From assembly GCF_003672135.1 (NCBI RefSeq), contig NC_039511.1, forward strand, positions 6,908,464-6,972,463: a stretch of 64,000 bases of DNA, in the 5' to 3' direction. The notes beneath the pieces are model-generated. The model was not told the origin of the DNA and ran no database searches. It saw only the letters and a list, made by a program, of their open reading frames with translations. Shown here one piece after another: positions 1 to 11,329 of this stretch. A program made the translations under genes and the position numbers. Each line of letters begins with the position of its first letter. Position 1 is the stretch's first letter. The stretch is from Ooceraea biroi. Taxonomy: Eukaryota; Arthropoda; Insecta; Hymenoptera; Formicidae.

Positions 1-740
1 TCTTCATAAAAAACATTTTCGATGGAATTAGCATCAAGAGATTGTGGTCTACTCAAGGGAAAGTTGCGGTTGACTCTTCACCGATTTTGATCAACTTTCA
101 CATGATGAATCTATATCGAAAATAAATAGTATCGTGTTCAAGCGTTTTATCGAATGCGCCTTGTAAGCAAAGTTTGTTACACTTGAAATTAGGAGCTGTC
201 GTTACTGTGGATTATAAGGCATAAAGAGAGATACCATATCGACTGTGCCACAATGACACAGTCGGTGAGCGCTATGGTTAGTAGTAGCGAGTACCCAGAA
301 TCAAAACCTGTCGTTGTCAATTGTTTTAGTAATTTTTATTTTTTTGCATTATTTTATATGTAATATGTATTATTTACTACGTACAAATAAATATTTTTAG
401 GTATATATTTAGGTATGAATTTATATATATATGTTAGGCTCAAAGACCGAACACGCTCGCTGAGCGAAAAAACCAACCACAATGCGTTCTTACTTCTCAG
501 ATTCAACCACAACGCGAAATTCATGTCGTGGCACTGTCAAAAACGCTCATAACGCGTTATGGCATATTCAAAAAGGCTACAAAGTGAAATTCATGTTGAG
601 GTTCTTTTGATAATCGACCAAAACGTGTTGTGCTAACGTGAAAATGCCACAACGCATTGTGGACGCTTATTGGACGCAGCCATGACACACGGTATAAAAC
701 CACAAATGCAGCCCAACGGATACAACATGCAGAGAACAAT
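1..740. other. A/T-rich stretch without a gene
   Basis: No credible coding region is visible in either strand. The only structure is a small perfect hairpin at 240-264 with stems CGACTGTG and CACAGTCG. It lies outside the P-like element that starts at 898, so it is presumably host intronic or intergenic DNA. Confidence 0.5.
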
Positions 741-878
741 GGCCGTATTCAGCAGACTCAACCGCTTAGTAGCAATCGAACATAATTGGTTCTAACTTTT
801 AGAACCAACAAATCAACATTGAGTATCAGCGGAAAATCTAGTAACGTTGCTCAACTGTTGAGTCTGCTGAATGCAGCC
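741..878. mobile_element. MITE with 3-bp target duplication AAT
   Basis: A 138-bp foldback. The left end GGCCGTATTCAGCAGACTCA is mirrored by TGAGTCTGCTGAATGCAGCC at the right end. AAT occurs on both sides (738-740 and 879-881). An inner hairpin (TTGGTTCTAA / TTAGAACCAA) sits in the centre. No coding capacity. It stands a few bases outside the P-like element, so it is a separate insertion. The family is unassigned; the GGCCGTATTCA end resembles the MITE at 915-1059. Confidence 0.75.
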
Positions 879-897
879 AATGTTTCACCGTCTGTAC

Positions 898-1140
898 CAT
901 AGAAATATAAGATAGGCCGGTATTCATAGTTGAATCTTATATTTAAGACCGTCTTAAGTGTATCTTCAGATATTCCATAGCCAATAAAATGATCCATACA
1001 GCATCTTCAGATAAACTTAAGACGGTCTTAAATATAAGATTCGACTATGAATACCGGCCATAGACTCAGCATGCATGTTCATGGCAGAACGGAGAGAGAG
1101 GCAAAACATCAGTGAATTTCTGTCTTTGTCTGCGCAGATA
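898..1140 (+). repeat. Left terminal inverted repeat of the P-like element
   Basis: 898-914 and 1063-1140 match the reverse complement of 36225-36339. A MITE (915-1059) has been inserted after AAGATA. The inner part (GGCAGAACGGAGAGAGAGG...CAAAACATC...TGCGCAG) is shared with the right copy, which carries about 25 extra bases. Confidence 0.75.
915..1059. mobile_element. Palindromic MITE inserted in the P-like end
   Basis: About 145 bp, almost fully palindromic: GGCCGGTATTCATAGT at the left is mirrored by ACTATGAATACCGGCC at the right, with TTAAGACCGTCTTAAG and CTTAAGACGGTCTTAA inside. ATA lies on both sides (912-914, 1060-1062). Removing it joins AAGATA to GACTCAGCATG exactly as in the uninterrupted right end of the P-like element at about 36312-36322. 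Confidence 0.8.
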
Positions 1141-1660
1141 GAGTGCGCAGTCGTTTATTGACAACTATTAGCGTAGACGCAAGAAGATTTTCGCTTGTAA
1201 GAAAATATATGCATAAGCGTAGTTATCTGTGGACAACCAAGCGCATTGAATTTAATTTCATGTTGAATTTAATAAATATGATATTGACTTTACAGTGAGA
1301 TTTCAGAAATATATAAATTCGCATTTATGAGAAGATGCCAAAACAAGAGATAGACAAAACATACTGAACATAGCATGCAAAATTTAATTTAATATATAAT
1401 TGGTGACGCTATTTTTATTATCAACATAATATTTGAAAAATATGTTTCTTAAAACTATACGAATCTTTTATTTTTGAAAGAAAAACAATATAATTGAGCA
1501 ATCAAATGGGATTTCAAATAAATGTAAATAAAACAAATTCTTGTGTATGCATATTGCAGAAATATATTTTCAATAAAGTATTTTTCATAACACAAAAAAA
1601 ATATCTTTTAATGATAAAAGATTCTGACATCAATTATAACATTGTATTAGGGTCGAGGCG
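1141..1660. other. A/T-rich filler without a gene
   Basis: No coding signal, tandem repeat or terminal repeat recognised. It lies inside the P-like element. Confidence 0.4.
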
Positions 1661-1904
1661 TGTAATGAAGGGCCGGCACACTCGTATGAACTTGTTTATT
1701 AGTAAACGCGTACAAAAGATCGCGATCGTGAGCCACGTACGTGCTGCTTGAGCGGGAACAATAACCGGAAGGTAAAACAAAAACGGAACAGGAAAAAGCG
1801 CAGATCGGCGGAAGGATTAGCAGCGCCACGATCGGGGACAAACGATTACGTAGAGAGGCGCACTTGTACCAATGTACGTAAAGACATCCAGGAGATACCG
1901 AACA
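1661..1904 (-). mobile_element. Possible solo LTR
   Basis: A 244-bp block which on the minus strand starts TGTTCGGTATCTCC and ends TTCATTACA, with an AATAAA signal about 40 bp before the end. It is richer in G+C than its surroundings. TG...CA ends plus a polyadenylation signal suggest an LTR. No flanking duplication was found, so the call is weak. Confidence 0.35.
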
Positions 1905-2206
1905 CATTGTTATAACAATATTAATTAAAATATAATACTTTAGAACAATATTGAATACAATATTATAATATAACAGAATATAATATTATAGATTATATAA
2001 TTTTATAGAATATGTAATATTCAATACTTGATGACGGATAAATAACACAGCACGGACACCCAGCTTGGCTCTGAGCTACTTATTTTGACATTATGTAATA
2101 TTCTGAGACAGACTTTCTTTTTTATCGAATTAGAAGTCTACACCTGACGCGGCAGGGTCCATTGCTGCCAGGGCTCAGAAAATAAAAGAGATTAATTTTG
2201 GGCGCC

Positions 2207-3187
2207 AACTAATTTACAAAAATTAGTAAAGGAACTAAATGCGTTCATTCCATTGTATAAGGCAAATTTATTATAACTATTAAAATCAACGGTGAACTAT
2301 AGCAACGCAATTAAAATCAACATATCTGTGAAGGCGTGGATAACAATAAAATTATTAATAGTTCTTTCACTCAGGGGTGGTAGCGATGGAGAGACCCACA
2401 ATATGAATTATTATAATAACAATAATAACGAGTAAGTGCAGATTTTATGATGTTGACTTAACTACAGATTGTCTGAGACGGGATAATATAAGTTCCTTAC
2501 TTACAATCATATCCGTGTTCAATTCCTCGGCAAACCAAATAAGCCAAATGCCAAATAACCTAATGCCACTGACGAACAATTATAAAATGGCGATCCGACT
2601 ATCCGAGTGCTCGACCCCCGGGAATTAGAGTCTGTTCTTGGATCTAACGCCGTTTACAACTATAATATCGTGTTTGCTCTCTGAATCTTTCCCTTGGAGT
2701 GAGCAATTTCGCTTTCTCCCGCGCGAGCAGAGACAACGCTGAATTCGGGACTTTGACGCATGCGCTTCCGTTCGATTATCGACCATACCCTCAATCGAAT
2801 CCTCATCTCGATCGAATCGTCAAATCCTCCTCTCCGATGGTACATCAGTTAATGCTCTCGGACTCGGTCCACAAGCAGCATTCGAATGGCCTGCATGACC
2901 GGTCCTGCTGCTCCTTCTGTGGCCTCCACAGTTTCGCCGGGATTCCTCCACCGCACCGATCGCCCCTCTCACTCCGATGGTGGGTGATAAAACAGTTCTT
3001 ATGAGATTAGATATATAATCGGCTGGACTATGAGTTCATATTTCATTTCATTTACAACACGAGGTTGCACAGATTCTCCGTTTATAATTTTACATTGCCT
3101 TATACTATAGTGATTCTAATAATTATGGCAAGAACTCCCGGTGAGTTGTATCACGTCGATGTTGAGGTGGAAAGGCGTACTGTCACA
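2207..3187 (-). mobile_element. Possible LTR plus primer-binding site (BEL/Gypsy-type remnant)
   Basis: On the minus strand the block starts TGTGACAGTACGCC near 3187, has an AATAAA signal about 70 bp from its far end, and is followed by TTGGCGCCC, a sequence typical of LTR-retrotransposon primer-binding sites (2199-2209). A short ATG-led reading frame follows (toward 2120). No matching second LTR or pol is visible in the window, so this would be a 5' fragment. Much of the block is unusually rich in unique sequence. Confidence 0.35.
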
Positions 3188-3308
3188 ATTCATTTTATAA
3201 AATAACTTAAATAGAATATGACATAAATCAATACAGATACACATAAAATGATATAATATAATGTAAGAAGTGTAATGTAAGAAATAATTATTGAAGTGTA
3301 AGAAATAG

Positions 3309-4975
3309 TTATTGATTTTTAAATAATATGAGTTTAGTGTATGTTGATCTTATCCTATTAATTGTATGTTTTTTTGATGTTCCTTCTTGGTAAAGACGCA
3401 GATTGAAATATTTTTTAAGAATTATTCTTAATAATTGACTTCTCTGTGATCGCAATAGACTCGGATCAAATAAATGAGTATTATTATTGAAAATATTTAA
3501 AAGAATTTCAGACATTGCTTTTGTAAGTAATTTAAGGACAACATTCTTTACATTGAACAAGTTACGATATGTTCAAAATACTTTTTCAACAATAAGGCAA
3601 GTTGTGACAACATATTTTGATGCTGAAGTTAAACCACCGTAACATTTCCTTTTTTGTAAATAAGATAAACTTTTATTTGAAGTTAAAGCGGATAAACATA
3701 TTTCACAGTTCATAAATTTAGTTACTTTTTTCACAATAAATCCAGCTATATATCCAACCACATCTTCGATATAGTTACTGCATAGCTAAATGTTATGAAA
3801 AAGATAATCATGGTCGTTTTTATCTTCAATAATATCTTGCGTTTCAGTAGAATCATACATTACATTATCTATACCTTCAGTATTGGTTGCAGCACATATG
3901 TTTAAGATATCTATTTCATCTATTTTTGTATTATTAGCACATTTGGAAAGATCAACATCTTCATGAACCAGTAAACGTTTATAAACAGCAATAAATTGCT
4001 GAGCTGTTGGATTGTCGTTAAATCCTCCACGGTTACGCATAGCACTAAAGAAAGTTTCTAAATGGTCTTGAGATAACTTGTACATTGTACGTTAGTAAAT
4101 ATTTATAGTTACTATCAAGAAACAGACTTTTAGCAATCTGCAAAATGTTTTTCATACACACAATGAAGCCAAAAAAACCAACTTGCGATTAAATTGAAGA
4201 ATACGACAGTCAGCATTTTTTAAGCCTTACAAGTAATCGCAATAACTATCTATTCGTTTGCAGATCTCATCATAATTTTGTCTCGTTATACATTGTGAGG
4301 ATTGATTTTTGCACAAACGGTTTCTACTATTTAGTAAATCAAATATATTGTTTATTTGAAAACAAAATTTTGCTGTAGCACTAGCATTGGCAAATTTACA
4401 TAACTGTAAATCTTGTTCACAAAATATTAATGCATTTTCCACGCTTGCGCTTAACACTTGAGCTGCTATTGAAACTTTCATTTTTTCACCAATTTAAATG
4501 TCGACGACGAACTTTTGTCGCTGCGTGAAGTCCTTCAGTTGCTTGTAAGTGAATTAATGATTCAATATAGTCCCAATGTATAATTCCTCCGTCTTTATCC
4601 CACAATACTTTCGTACTTGCAAATGCATTTTGAACGAGTTTTAGCATGTGGCAAGCATCAAGAAGAATGAAAACTTTATCTTTAGTTATTGGATGGATAA
4701 TATATGGTTTTAAATTTTGTACTGCCAAATTAGCACCCATGTTGTTCAGCATACTGATGTTTGAAGCAGCCCCATCCATCGTAATAGATATGATATGTAT
4801 ATTGGCTTCATGTAATACTACAAGACTTTGTTTTAATAAGTTTGTTCTTTCTTCTTCTGTTAACGTATGAATAAGGTAATATGCATTGGTATTTTGTAAT
4901 GAGCATTTAAACATGTAACTAAGAAAGTTAGTGCGTATTGGGCTTCTGGCAACTCATCTGTAATCGGACACCCTA
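3309..4975 (-). pseudogene. P-element-type (THAP9-like) transposase, catalytic part, decayed
   Basis: Reading on the minus strand from 4975, fragments in several frames cover in order: a segment with ITMDGAASNISMLNNMGANL (first catalytic Asp of the RNase H-like fold), KDKVFILLDACHMLKLVQNA, an insertion-domain-like stretch (KMKVSIAAQVLSASVENAL, 4227-4481), the characteristic YKLSQDHLETFFSAMRNRGG block (3786-4085), VGYIAGFIVKK with paired cysteines (3573-3761), and a C-terminal tail (3309-3560). This order matches P-element transposases. At least four frame breaks or stops separate the pieces. The N-terminal THAP DNA-binding domain is absent here but present at 35720-36123 on the same strand, which suggests one gene split by later insertions. 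Confidence 0.75.
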
Positions 4976-5044
4976 TATATATTATAATCAAAAGTCGACA
5001 CCCTATATAATATAAAATAAGATAGAGTGAGATACCCTATATAT
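4976..5044. repeat. Short degenerate repeat with ACACCCTATATA units
   Basis: The motif [A/T]ACCCTATATA recurs about every 30 bp just upstream of the Gypsy LTR (near 4967, 5000 and 5032). It has no coding potential and its origin is unknown. Confidence 0.4.
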
Positions 5045-5345
5045 TGTTATGTCCGGGTTGGCCACCCGGCATAACGAAGAGCCGGTCAGTTGCCGATCAG
5101 CTGAGCGTCATTGGATCGGCCGTCGGAAGAAGACGCGCGTTGCCAAGGAAAACAACAAGAAAGAGACAGAATCGAAAGTGACTTTGACATCGACGAACGC
5201 ATGCTATATCCCGCTGCTCTAATTATAATAAATCGTTTCCTTTGTAAAAGAGTGTTATTCTTTGTGCGCGAGTGTCTCCGCGAGTGTGTGAGCGAGTGCG
5301 GTTCGCGAGCATGTGCGTCGAGCGGAATCCGCCGCCCGGATCACA
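5045..5345 (+). repeat. 5' LTR of Gypsy 1
   Basis: Starts TGTTATGTCCGGGT and carries a short inverted pair CCGGGT/ACCCGG near its start, an AATAAA at about 5227, and ends CCGCCGCCCGGATCACA. Both ends closely resemble the LTR of Gypsy 2 at 24568-24952 (TGTTGTGTCCGGGT...CCGCCGCCCGGACGTATCA), so the two LTRs are one family. Confidence 0.7.
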
Positions 5346-5459
5346 ACTTGTTGGTCAACCTACGACGACGTCAACTCGTAGATAGTAAAACTAAAATGAG
5401 TTCCGTTGGACAGCTCGTTCACGCCCCATCACACGCCATTCCCACGATTAATCGTACTG

Positions 5460-6830
5460 CCGGATACGCAGATTTACTCAGCGAATTCATTGTGATAACT
5501 AACCGAGACAAGCCTAAGCATCACGTATATTACTACATCGAGACACGAGGCCCACCGATCGCGGAGCCTGCCAGGCGCCGGAGAAATATAGAGCTGCACG
5601 CGAGCAGTTGACGTAGATGATGGCTGAGGGTATCTGCCGCCCGTCGAGCAGCCCCTGGGCCAGTCCGCTAACCTTGTTCCAAAACGAACAAGTGAATGGC
5701 GCTCTTGCGGTAACTATCGTTGATTAAATGCGGTCACCGTACCAAACCACTATCCGATACCGCATCTGCAAGACTTCACGTATCATCTCCAAGGCTGCCA
5801 TGTGTTCACAACGCTTGATCTGGACAGAGCATATCATCAAGTCCCAGTCACTCCAGAGGATCGTTCGAAGACAGCAGTGATTACACCTTTCGGTCTGTTC
5901 GAGTTCGACATAATGCCTTTCGGCCTCTGCAATGCTGCGCAGACATTCCAACGTGTAATGGACGAAGCACTCCGAGGATTAGACTTCGCACGCTGTTACA
6001 TCGACAATATAATTGCTTCGCTCAACGAAGAACAGCATCGTCAACACCTGCGATTAGTATTCGAAAGACTCAGAGACGACGGCCTGTCTATAAATGTATC
6101 CAAGTGTTGTTTCGGAGCCGACAAAGTGCAATATTTGGGATATTTAGTTAGTGCTGACGGCATCGAGCCACTGCTAGCTAGAATCCAAGCGATACGTGAC
6201 TATCCAAAACCTAATAATCTTACTGAACTACGACGATTTTTAGGATTAGTGAATTTTTACAGACGTTTCGTTAAAGACGCTGCCGCCGTGCAAGCCCCGC
6301 TGCACGCCTTGCTCAAAGACGCAAGAAAACGACACAGCGTCCGGTTCCCTGGGACGCGACAACAGGAGGTTTTTAATGTAACCAAAACACAGTTGGCGAA
6401 CGCGACGTTACTGGCTCAGCCGCTAGAAAATGCACCACTGCTTTTACGGACAGACGCATTCGCCACAGCGGTGGGCGCCGCACTCCAACAACGCTACGGA
6501 GATACCTGGCAACCGCTTGGTTTCTTTTCACGAAAATTGAGCCCGGCGGAAACAAACTACAGTACTTACGACCGCGAGCTCCTCGCGATATACAGAGCCA
6601 TCAAATTCTTTCGTTACTTAATCGAAGGATGACAACTAACTATAGCCACCGACCATAAACCACTTGTATTCGCCTTCCAGCAACGATCAGAGAAAGCTAC
6701 ACCGCGTCAGCACAGATATCTTGATCTAATCGGCCAATTTACGACGAAGATTATTCACGTCTCAGGAGACAGCAACACAATCGCCGACACGCTATCAAGA
6801 ATCAACGCCATCGATATGCCAACGATCGTT
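5460..6830 (+). pseudogene. Gypsy 1 pol: reverse transcriptase and RNase H
   Basis: The reading starts just after a short leader beginning MSSVGQLVHAP (5397), so gag and protease are deleted. Frame breaks occur near 5610-5800. The main open segment (5802-6632) has RT motifs FTTLDLDRAYHQVPV, FDIMPFGLCNAAQTFQ and the box CYIDNIIAS, where the second catalytic Asp of the Y-x-D-D motif is Asn. RNase H follows (LLLRTDAFATAVGAAL, YDRELLAIYRAIKFFRYLIEG). A TGA at 6630-6632 interrupts it, and it continues to about 6830 with ATDHKPLVFA. Non-functional. Confidence 0.85.
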
Positions 6831-7827
6831 ACTACGGATGAGCTGGCGACTCATCAAACCGAGGATGACGAACTGCAGCACTTACTTCAAGATAAAACTA
6901 CGCTCGACCTTCGCAAGTTACGCCAGGTACAGACACGTTTCTATACTGTGATGTATCGGGGGATGATGTCCGACCATATGTTCCGCTCAACCTGCGCTGA
7001 ACGATGTTCGATATTGTTCACGGTCTGTCTCACCCGAGTGGACGAGTTACCCGAAAAATTATCCAACGCAGTTTTGTCTGGCCGAAAATGAATTCTGACA
7101 TTATCAAATGGGCGCGCGAATGTCTTCCTTGTCAACGGAATAAGATCCACCGGAACGTTTCGAAACACATCACAGTTAGCCCAGTAAAATTAGACTTTGA
7201 CTTCATAAAAATTAGGAACAAGATGAATTTTTAGGGAGACCTTTATTTCGATGTTCTAATGAAATCCTGAAAAGTACCCTTAATTTGACCCATGGGTTTT
7301 TTTTATAGGGGGTGAAAGGGGGTAATTTTAGTTTTTTGCCATTGTCTCGAAAACTATCAATTGTTCGAGAAAAACAGTTATTATCAAAATTGTAGCTCAT
7401 AAAATTCTCTACAAAAAAGGTTATTATACTTTTTTTCGTGGAATCAAGCGTTTCGAAGATATAGAGTGAAGTATATCTGAAAGAGAAAATGTGCACATCA
7501 TTGTAGTATTATGTGACTATGAGGTGCAGAAAAATTATATTACAAATATTCTGCTGTCGAAAAAGATTTTATAAGTATCTACAGACAAACTGAAAGCTAA
7601 GTATTATACTATTTATTGTGTTCGAACCCTCGTGCGACCTTGACGAGCAGCTATCCGGCACACAAAGAGAAGGGCGTTCTCTACCTGCGTTTTATGTGTG
7701 TTAGTGTGTTTGTGTCGCTTGAAGTATATCTTTAGATGGTACAACCAGTCTTTAAGAAGTTCTCATGATAATCGCATCGGACGTGTTATAAATATTTTCA
7801 TTACAATATTTCTGTGAAATAGCCAAA

Positions 7828-8160
7828 ATGGAAGGAATGTGTTTCATTTGTTCTAATCCTTTATCGGATGGTCGTGGTTGAGCGTGGGATGCAAACTTTG
7901 CGAGACGCGAGTAAAGAAAGGAACGATGGAAAAATAGAATATTTACGTGATGCTACTTCCATTGAAGTTCATATTGATTGCCGTAGAAACTATGTTCGGA
8001 AGAGTAGCATTGCTGCCTTCATTTCGAAAAGGGAGCGTGAAGTGACGGTCCTAGTATGTCTTCAAGTTCAAGTCCACCGCGTACTAGATTACGTATAAGT
8101 GAACAGCCTTCTTTTGATTTTGAAAAGTTGTGTTTTTTTATGTGGTGTTCCTGGTAGGCC
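7828..8160 (+). pseudogene. Unrecognised CxxC protein fragment inside the TIR element
   Basis: Starts with ATG at 7828 and gives CFICSNPLSDGRG before a frame change; 7868-8098 continues with VERGMQTLRDASKER and a stretch ending HIDCRRNYVRKSSIAAF. A second CxxC (LCFLCGVPG) follows at about 8130. Paired CxxC motifs with a conserved C-R-x-x-Y suggest a zinc-binding transposon protein of the kind common in insect repeats. I do not know its function. Frameshifted, so not functional here. Confidence 0.4.
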
Positions 8161-8770
8161 TAATCCACATTGAAATGTGCTAGAAAAATTGTTTTATTAT
8201 TCGGTCTCTTCCTCTACATCTGTTTCCTTTGAAGCTATCCTCCTCAATAATTTCCTCAATATGTTCTTCATCTATTGTTTCTTCTGTTTCTTGTATTTAG
8301 AAAGTCATTGGATCTATATCATTGTAAACATCCATATTGCTTTCTGTTACTTCAGTCGCGACGTTTAAACAAGATTGTCCACGGACAATCAAAATATATA
8401 AAAAAATATTTAAATATTTAAATATTTAAATAGTTTTACGTTGTTGTAGCGCGAGCTGTAGCTGTAGAAAAATAGGTCTTCGCTGTTCTGCGGTATGCGG
8501 GCACTGTCGTGGACAATCTTGTTTAAACGTCGCGACTGAAGTAACAAAAAGCAATATGGATGTTTACGACGATATAGATCCAATGACTTTCTTAATATAA
8601 GAAACAGAAGAAACAATAGATAAAGAACATATTGAGGAAATTACTGAGGAAGATGAGGAAGCTTCAAAGGAAACAAATGTAGAGGAAGAGACCGAATAAT
8701 AAAAAAAATTTTTTCTAGCACATTTCAATGTGGATTAGGCCTACCGGGGACACCACATAAAAAAAACGCA
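8130..8770. repeat. Inner palindrome of the TIR element
   Basis: 8130-8386 and 8510-8770 are inverted copies (both contain TAGGCCTA, the block near AATTTCCTCAATATG, and CGTCGCGACTGAAG or its reverse), with a spacer of about 120 bp. One arm carries an acidic reading frame on the + strand near 8556-8699. It looks like a second foldback or an inverted duplication of part of the element's gene. Confidence 0.65.
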
Positions 8771-9766
8771 TCCAGTACTCTACCCCCGCGGTGGTGTGGA
8801 AAGGAGTACGTTTTTTACGAACTACAGACATTGCAACTTTACCGCACGTTTTACTCAAAACGATTAGTTGTACGAAAAAAAGTATAATGACCTTTTTTGT
8901 AGAGAATTTTATAAGCTACAATTTTGATAATAACTATTTTTCTCGAAAACTATCAAGTTTTCGAGATAATGGCAAAAAACTAAAATTTACCCCCTTTCAT
9001 CCCCTATAAAAAAACCCTATGGGTCAAATTAAGGGTACTTTTCAGGATTTCATTAGAACATCGAAATAAAGGTCTCCATAGAAATTCAGCTTGTTCCTAA
9101 TTTTTTTAGTTTTGCCCTTTTCAAGTCTAATTTTACTGGGCTAAGTACCAGACGCACGATTCCAACATGTCCATATAGACATAATCGGTCCACTGCTACC
9201 ATCACGAGGTCAACGTTACTGCATTACGATTATTGACCGCTTCACACGCTGGCCTGAGGCCATTCCTGTCGCCGACATTTATGCTCAGACCACGGCGATG
9301 GCATTCTACTCCGCATGGATATCACGTTTCGGTGCTCCAGCTACGATTACCATGGATAGAGGTACGCAGTTTGAATCAACGCTTTTCCAGGCGTTGACCA
9401 ACCTCATCGGCAGCAAGAGGATTCGCACCACGGCATACCATCCTGCATCAAATGGCATGATCGAAAGATGGCACCGCTCTTTGAAGACTGCAATCATGTG
9501 CCATGGTCAAAAGGAATAGGTCGATGTATTACCCACGGTATTATTAGGTCTGCGTATGTGTTTGAAAGACGACTTAAAGGCGACCTCAACTGAACTGGTG
9601 TACGGTACAACGCTACGGCTTCCCGGAGAATTTTTCCTCGACAAGGACGTTCAGGCAGAGCCACAGTTTTTCCTCGAACCGCTGCGACAATATATGCGGC
9701 AAATTCGCCCTGTTCCAGCCGCACACCACTCAAAGCGTAAGCCCTTCGCACATACAACTTTGTATA

Positions 9767-10658
9767 GGGGAGACCGGGGCTTGTTGGCACAAGAGGCAAG
9801 TTGGCATTGCGTTCAATTAATGTATTTGTGGCAAAAAAAACTATAAGAAAGTTACTTCAAAATAACTCTTTCATAACGTAGATACTTTTCTCAAAGTTTC
9901 ATTTAAATCAAAAAAGTATTATAATAAAAACAAGGAACATTCTGATTCAAGAGCAGCTAAGTAAATTTTTGAGCATTTCAAACTTTCGTATTAATATTCT
10001 TTAGCTTGAGAGAATAAATCTAAGTATCGCATTATTAGTTAAAAAAAATGTTTCTGTTACTGTTAGCACATGTTATTTTGAATAATGACAATAATTATTT
10101 ATAATAAAATAATTTAAATTAAATATACATAGAGCTGGGGTACGTTGGCTCAAATTTTATGGGGTATGTTGGCTCATAGCATTAGCATAGCATTAGGTTA
10201 GGTACGTTTATGTATTGTTGCTGTCTGAGAAGTGAGAACATACCTACGATCCTATGATTGCTATAGTATTTAGAAGTGATACATAAAAGTGATACATAGA
10301 AGATTAATTGTAAGTAACTTTATATATGTATAATATGAGACTGCTAAAACAATTCTATGCGTGTATATAATAATGTAACCTCAAATCTAATTGTAATTGT
10401 TGTAATTATCGACGCATAGCCAACTTATACCGTGATGTATGTCAATTTACCCCACTATCGGGGCAAGCTGGCTACAATGCAATACGTTCGTATCTCTCAT
10501 TACAAAAAAACTATGCAGTATACAGGATCGTTTCTGGCATGGAAATGTAGAGAAAGGTTTGCTCTATCATATTAGTACAGTTTCATTATTATAATTAGCT
10601 GTTTAAAGAGTCGAATGACGAAATTATAAAAATGGTGCCAACGAGCCCCGGTCTCCCC
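9767..10658. mobile_element. Pogo-like MITE (TIR GGGGAGACCGGGGC)
   Basis: Left end GGGGAGACCGGGGCTTGTTGGC is mirrored by the right end GCCAACGAGCCCCGGTCTCCCC (inner mismatches). TA occurs on both sides (9765-9766, 10659-10660), as in Tc1/mariner/pogo insertions. The 892-bp interior is A/T-rich with recurrent T-G-G-C phrases (GGTACGTTGGCTC, GGTATGTTGGCTC, GCAAGCTGGCT) and no ORF. Flanks are both Gypsy 1 integrase. Confidence 0.8.
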
Positions 10659-10965
10659 TACCTGTACACACGTATTTATTAGAATTGACAGCACGCGCAA
10701 ACCACTCGAGTCTCCGTATCACGGCCCCTATGAGATCAAAAGCTGACCAAGAGACGACGTGTTCGAGATGGACGTAAACGAACAAACATCTCGCATCTCT
10801 ACGGAACGACTGAACCGGTCTTCATGGAAGTAATCATTCCGGAACAACCAGAGCTAACCACTTCTCAATCAACGGAGCAGGAGACGCCGTCTCCGGAATT
10901 ACGAACGTATCCACCAGCAATTCGAAAACGCATTATTTTCGTGCCTCACTCCGCGTGAGTCACTC

Positions 10966-11281
10966 GGGGGGGGGGGGGGGAGTAATGTAGCGACACATGC
11001 GAGCGATTCCGTTTTCCCCTAGACGCACGAACCAATAAGCGTTCAGATCGACCCGTGACAAACGTTTCTTTCCTTGCGCACGTCAATTACCGTTTGCCTG
11101 AGATTATTCAATCATCTTGCAATACACCGGTTACGTACGTGCTAACGAGCTATTGTATTCTCGAACCATATAGACTGATTCTGTGCAATTAAAGACTTGT
11201 GGTAAATTTGTGATACGTAAAATAAAAGACTATTTTCGTACCAACGTGTTTCTCTCCCACGCATTCGCATAAAAGACTACA
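10966..11281 (+). repeat. Polypurine tract (G15) and 3' LTR of Gypsy 1
   Basis: A 15-G run (10966-10980) plus AGTAA precedes TGTAGCGACACATGCG at 10986. The LTR contains AATAAAAGAC near its end and finishes GACTACA at 11281. It does not match the 5' block at 5045-5345. Confidence 0.7.
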
Positions 11282-11329
11282 GGTGTTAGCCGACCACCAC
11301 ACTAGATATATCACTAGCGGCAGAAGTAT

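Larger units (their letters stand above)
7177..9144. mobile_element. TIR DNA transposon with long (~290 bp) inverted ends
   Basis: Left end TTAGCCCAGTAAAATTAGAC is repeated inverted at the right end (GTCTAATTTTACTGGGCTAA, to 9144). The arms (about 7177-7460 and 8865-9144) stay similar for nearly 300 bp. The interior holds a decayed ORF start at about 7828 (MEGMCFICSNPLSDGRG, a CxxC motif), a further coding-like piece 7868-8098, and an inner palindrome (8130-8386 / 8510-8770). Superfamily unknown. It splits the Gypsy 1 integrase. Confidence 0.75.
6831..10830 (+). pseudogene. Gypsy 1 integrase, interrupted twice
   Basis: The zinc-binding H-H-C-C region (HGLSHPSGR... to ARECLPCQRNK) lies at 7004-7170. 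The catalytic core resumes at 9145 with HVHIDIIGPL, ITMDRGTQFES and HPASNGMIERWHRS, giving D, D and E. The C-terminal domain runs to 9766 and resumes at 10661-10830 (SPYHGPYEIKS). The gaps are filled by a TIR element (7177-9144) and a pogo-like MITE (9767-10658). There is also a stop near 9518 and frame changes around 7000. The DDE residues themselves are intact. Confidence 0.85.
5045..11281 (+). mobile_element. Gypsy-type LTR retrotransposon 1, internally deleted and chimeric
   Basis: A + strand Ty3/Gypsy element with a 5' LTR-like block (5045-5345), a pol gene missing gag and protease, and a 3' LTR (10986-11281) after a polypurine run. The two LTRs are not homologous (TGTTATGTCCGGGT versus TGTAGCGACACATG), and no target duplication is seen (ATAT versus GGTG), so the copy is probably recombinant. 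Integrase is interrupted twice, by a TIR element (7177-9144) and a pogo-like MITE (9767-10658). It lies inside the P-like element. Confidence 0.8.

Noticed and set aside
1494..1907. Overlapping frames on both strands in the left region
   Set aside because: No motif, atypical composition, and they overlap the possible solo LTR.
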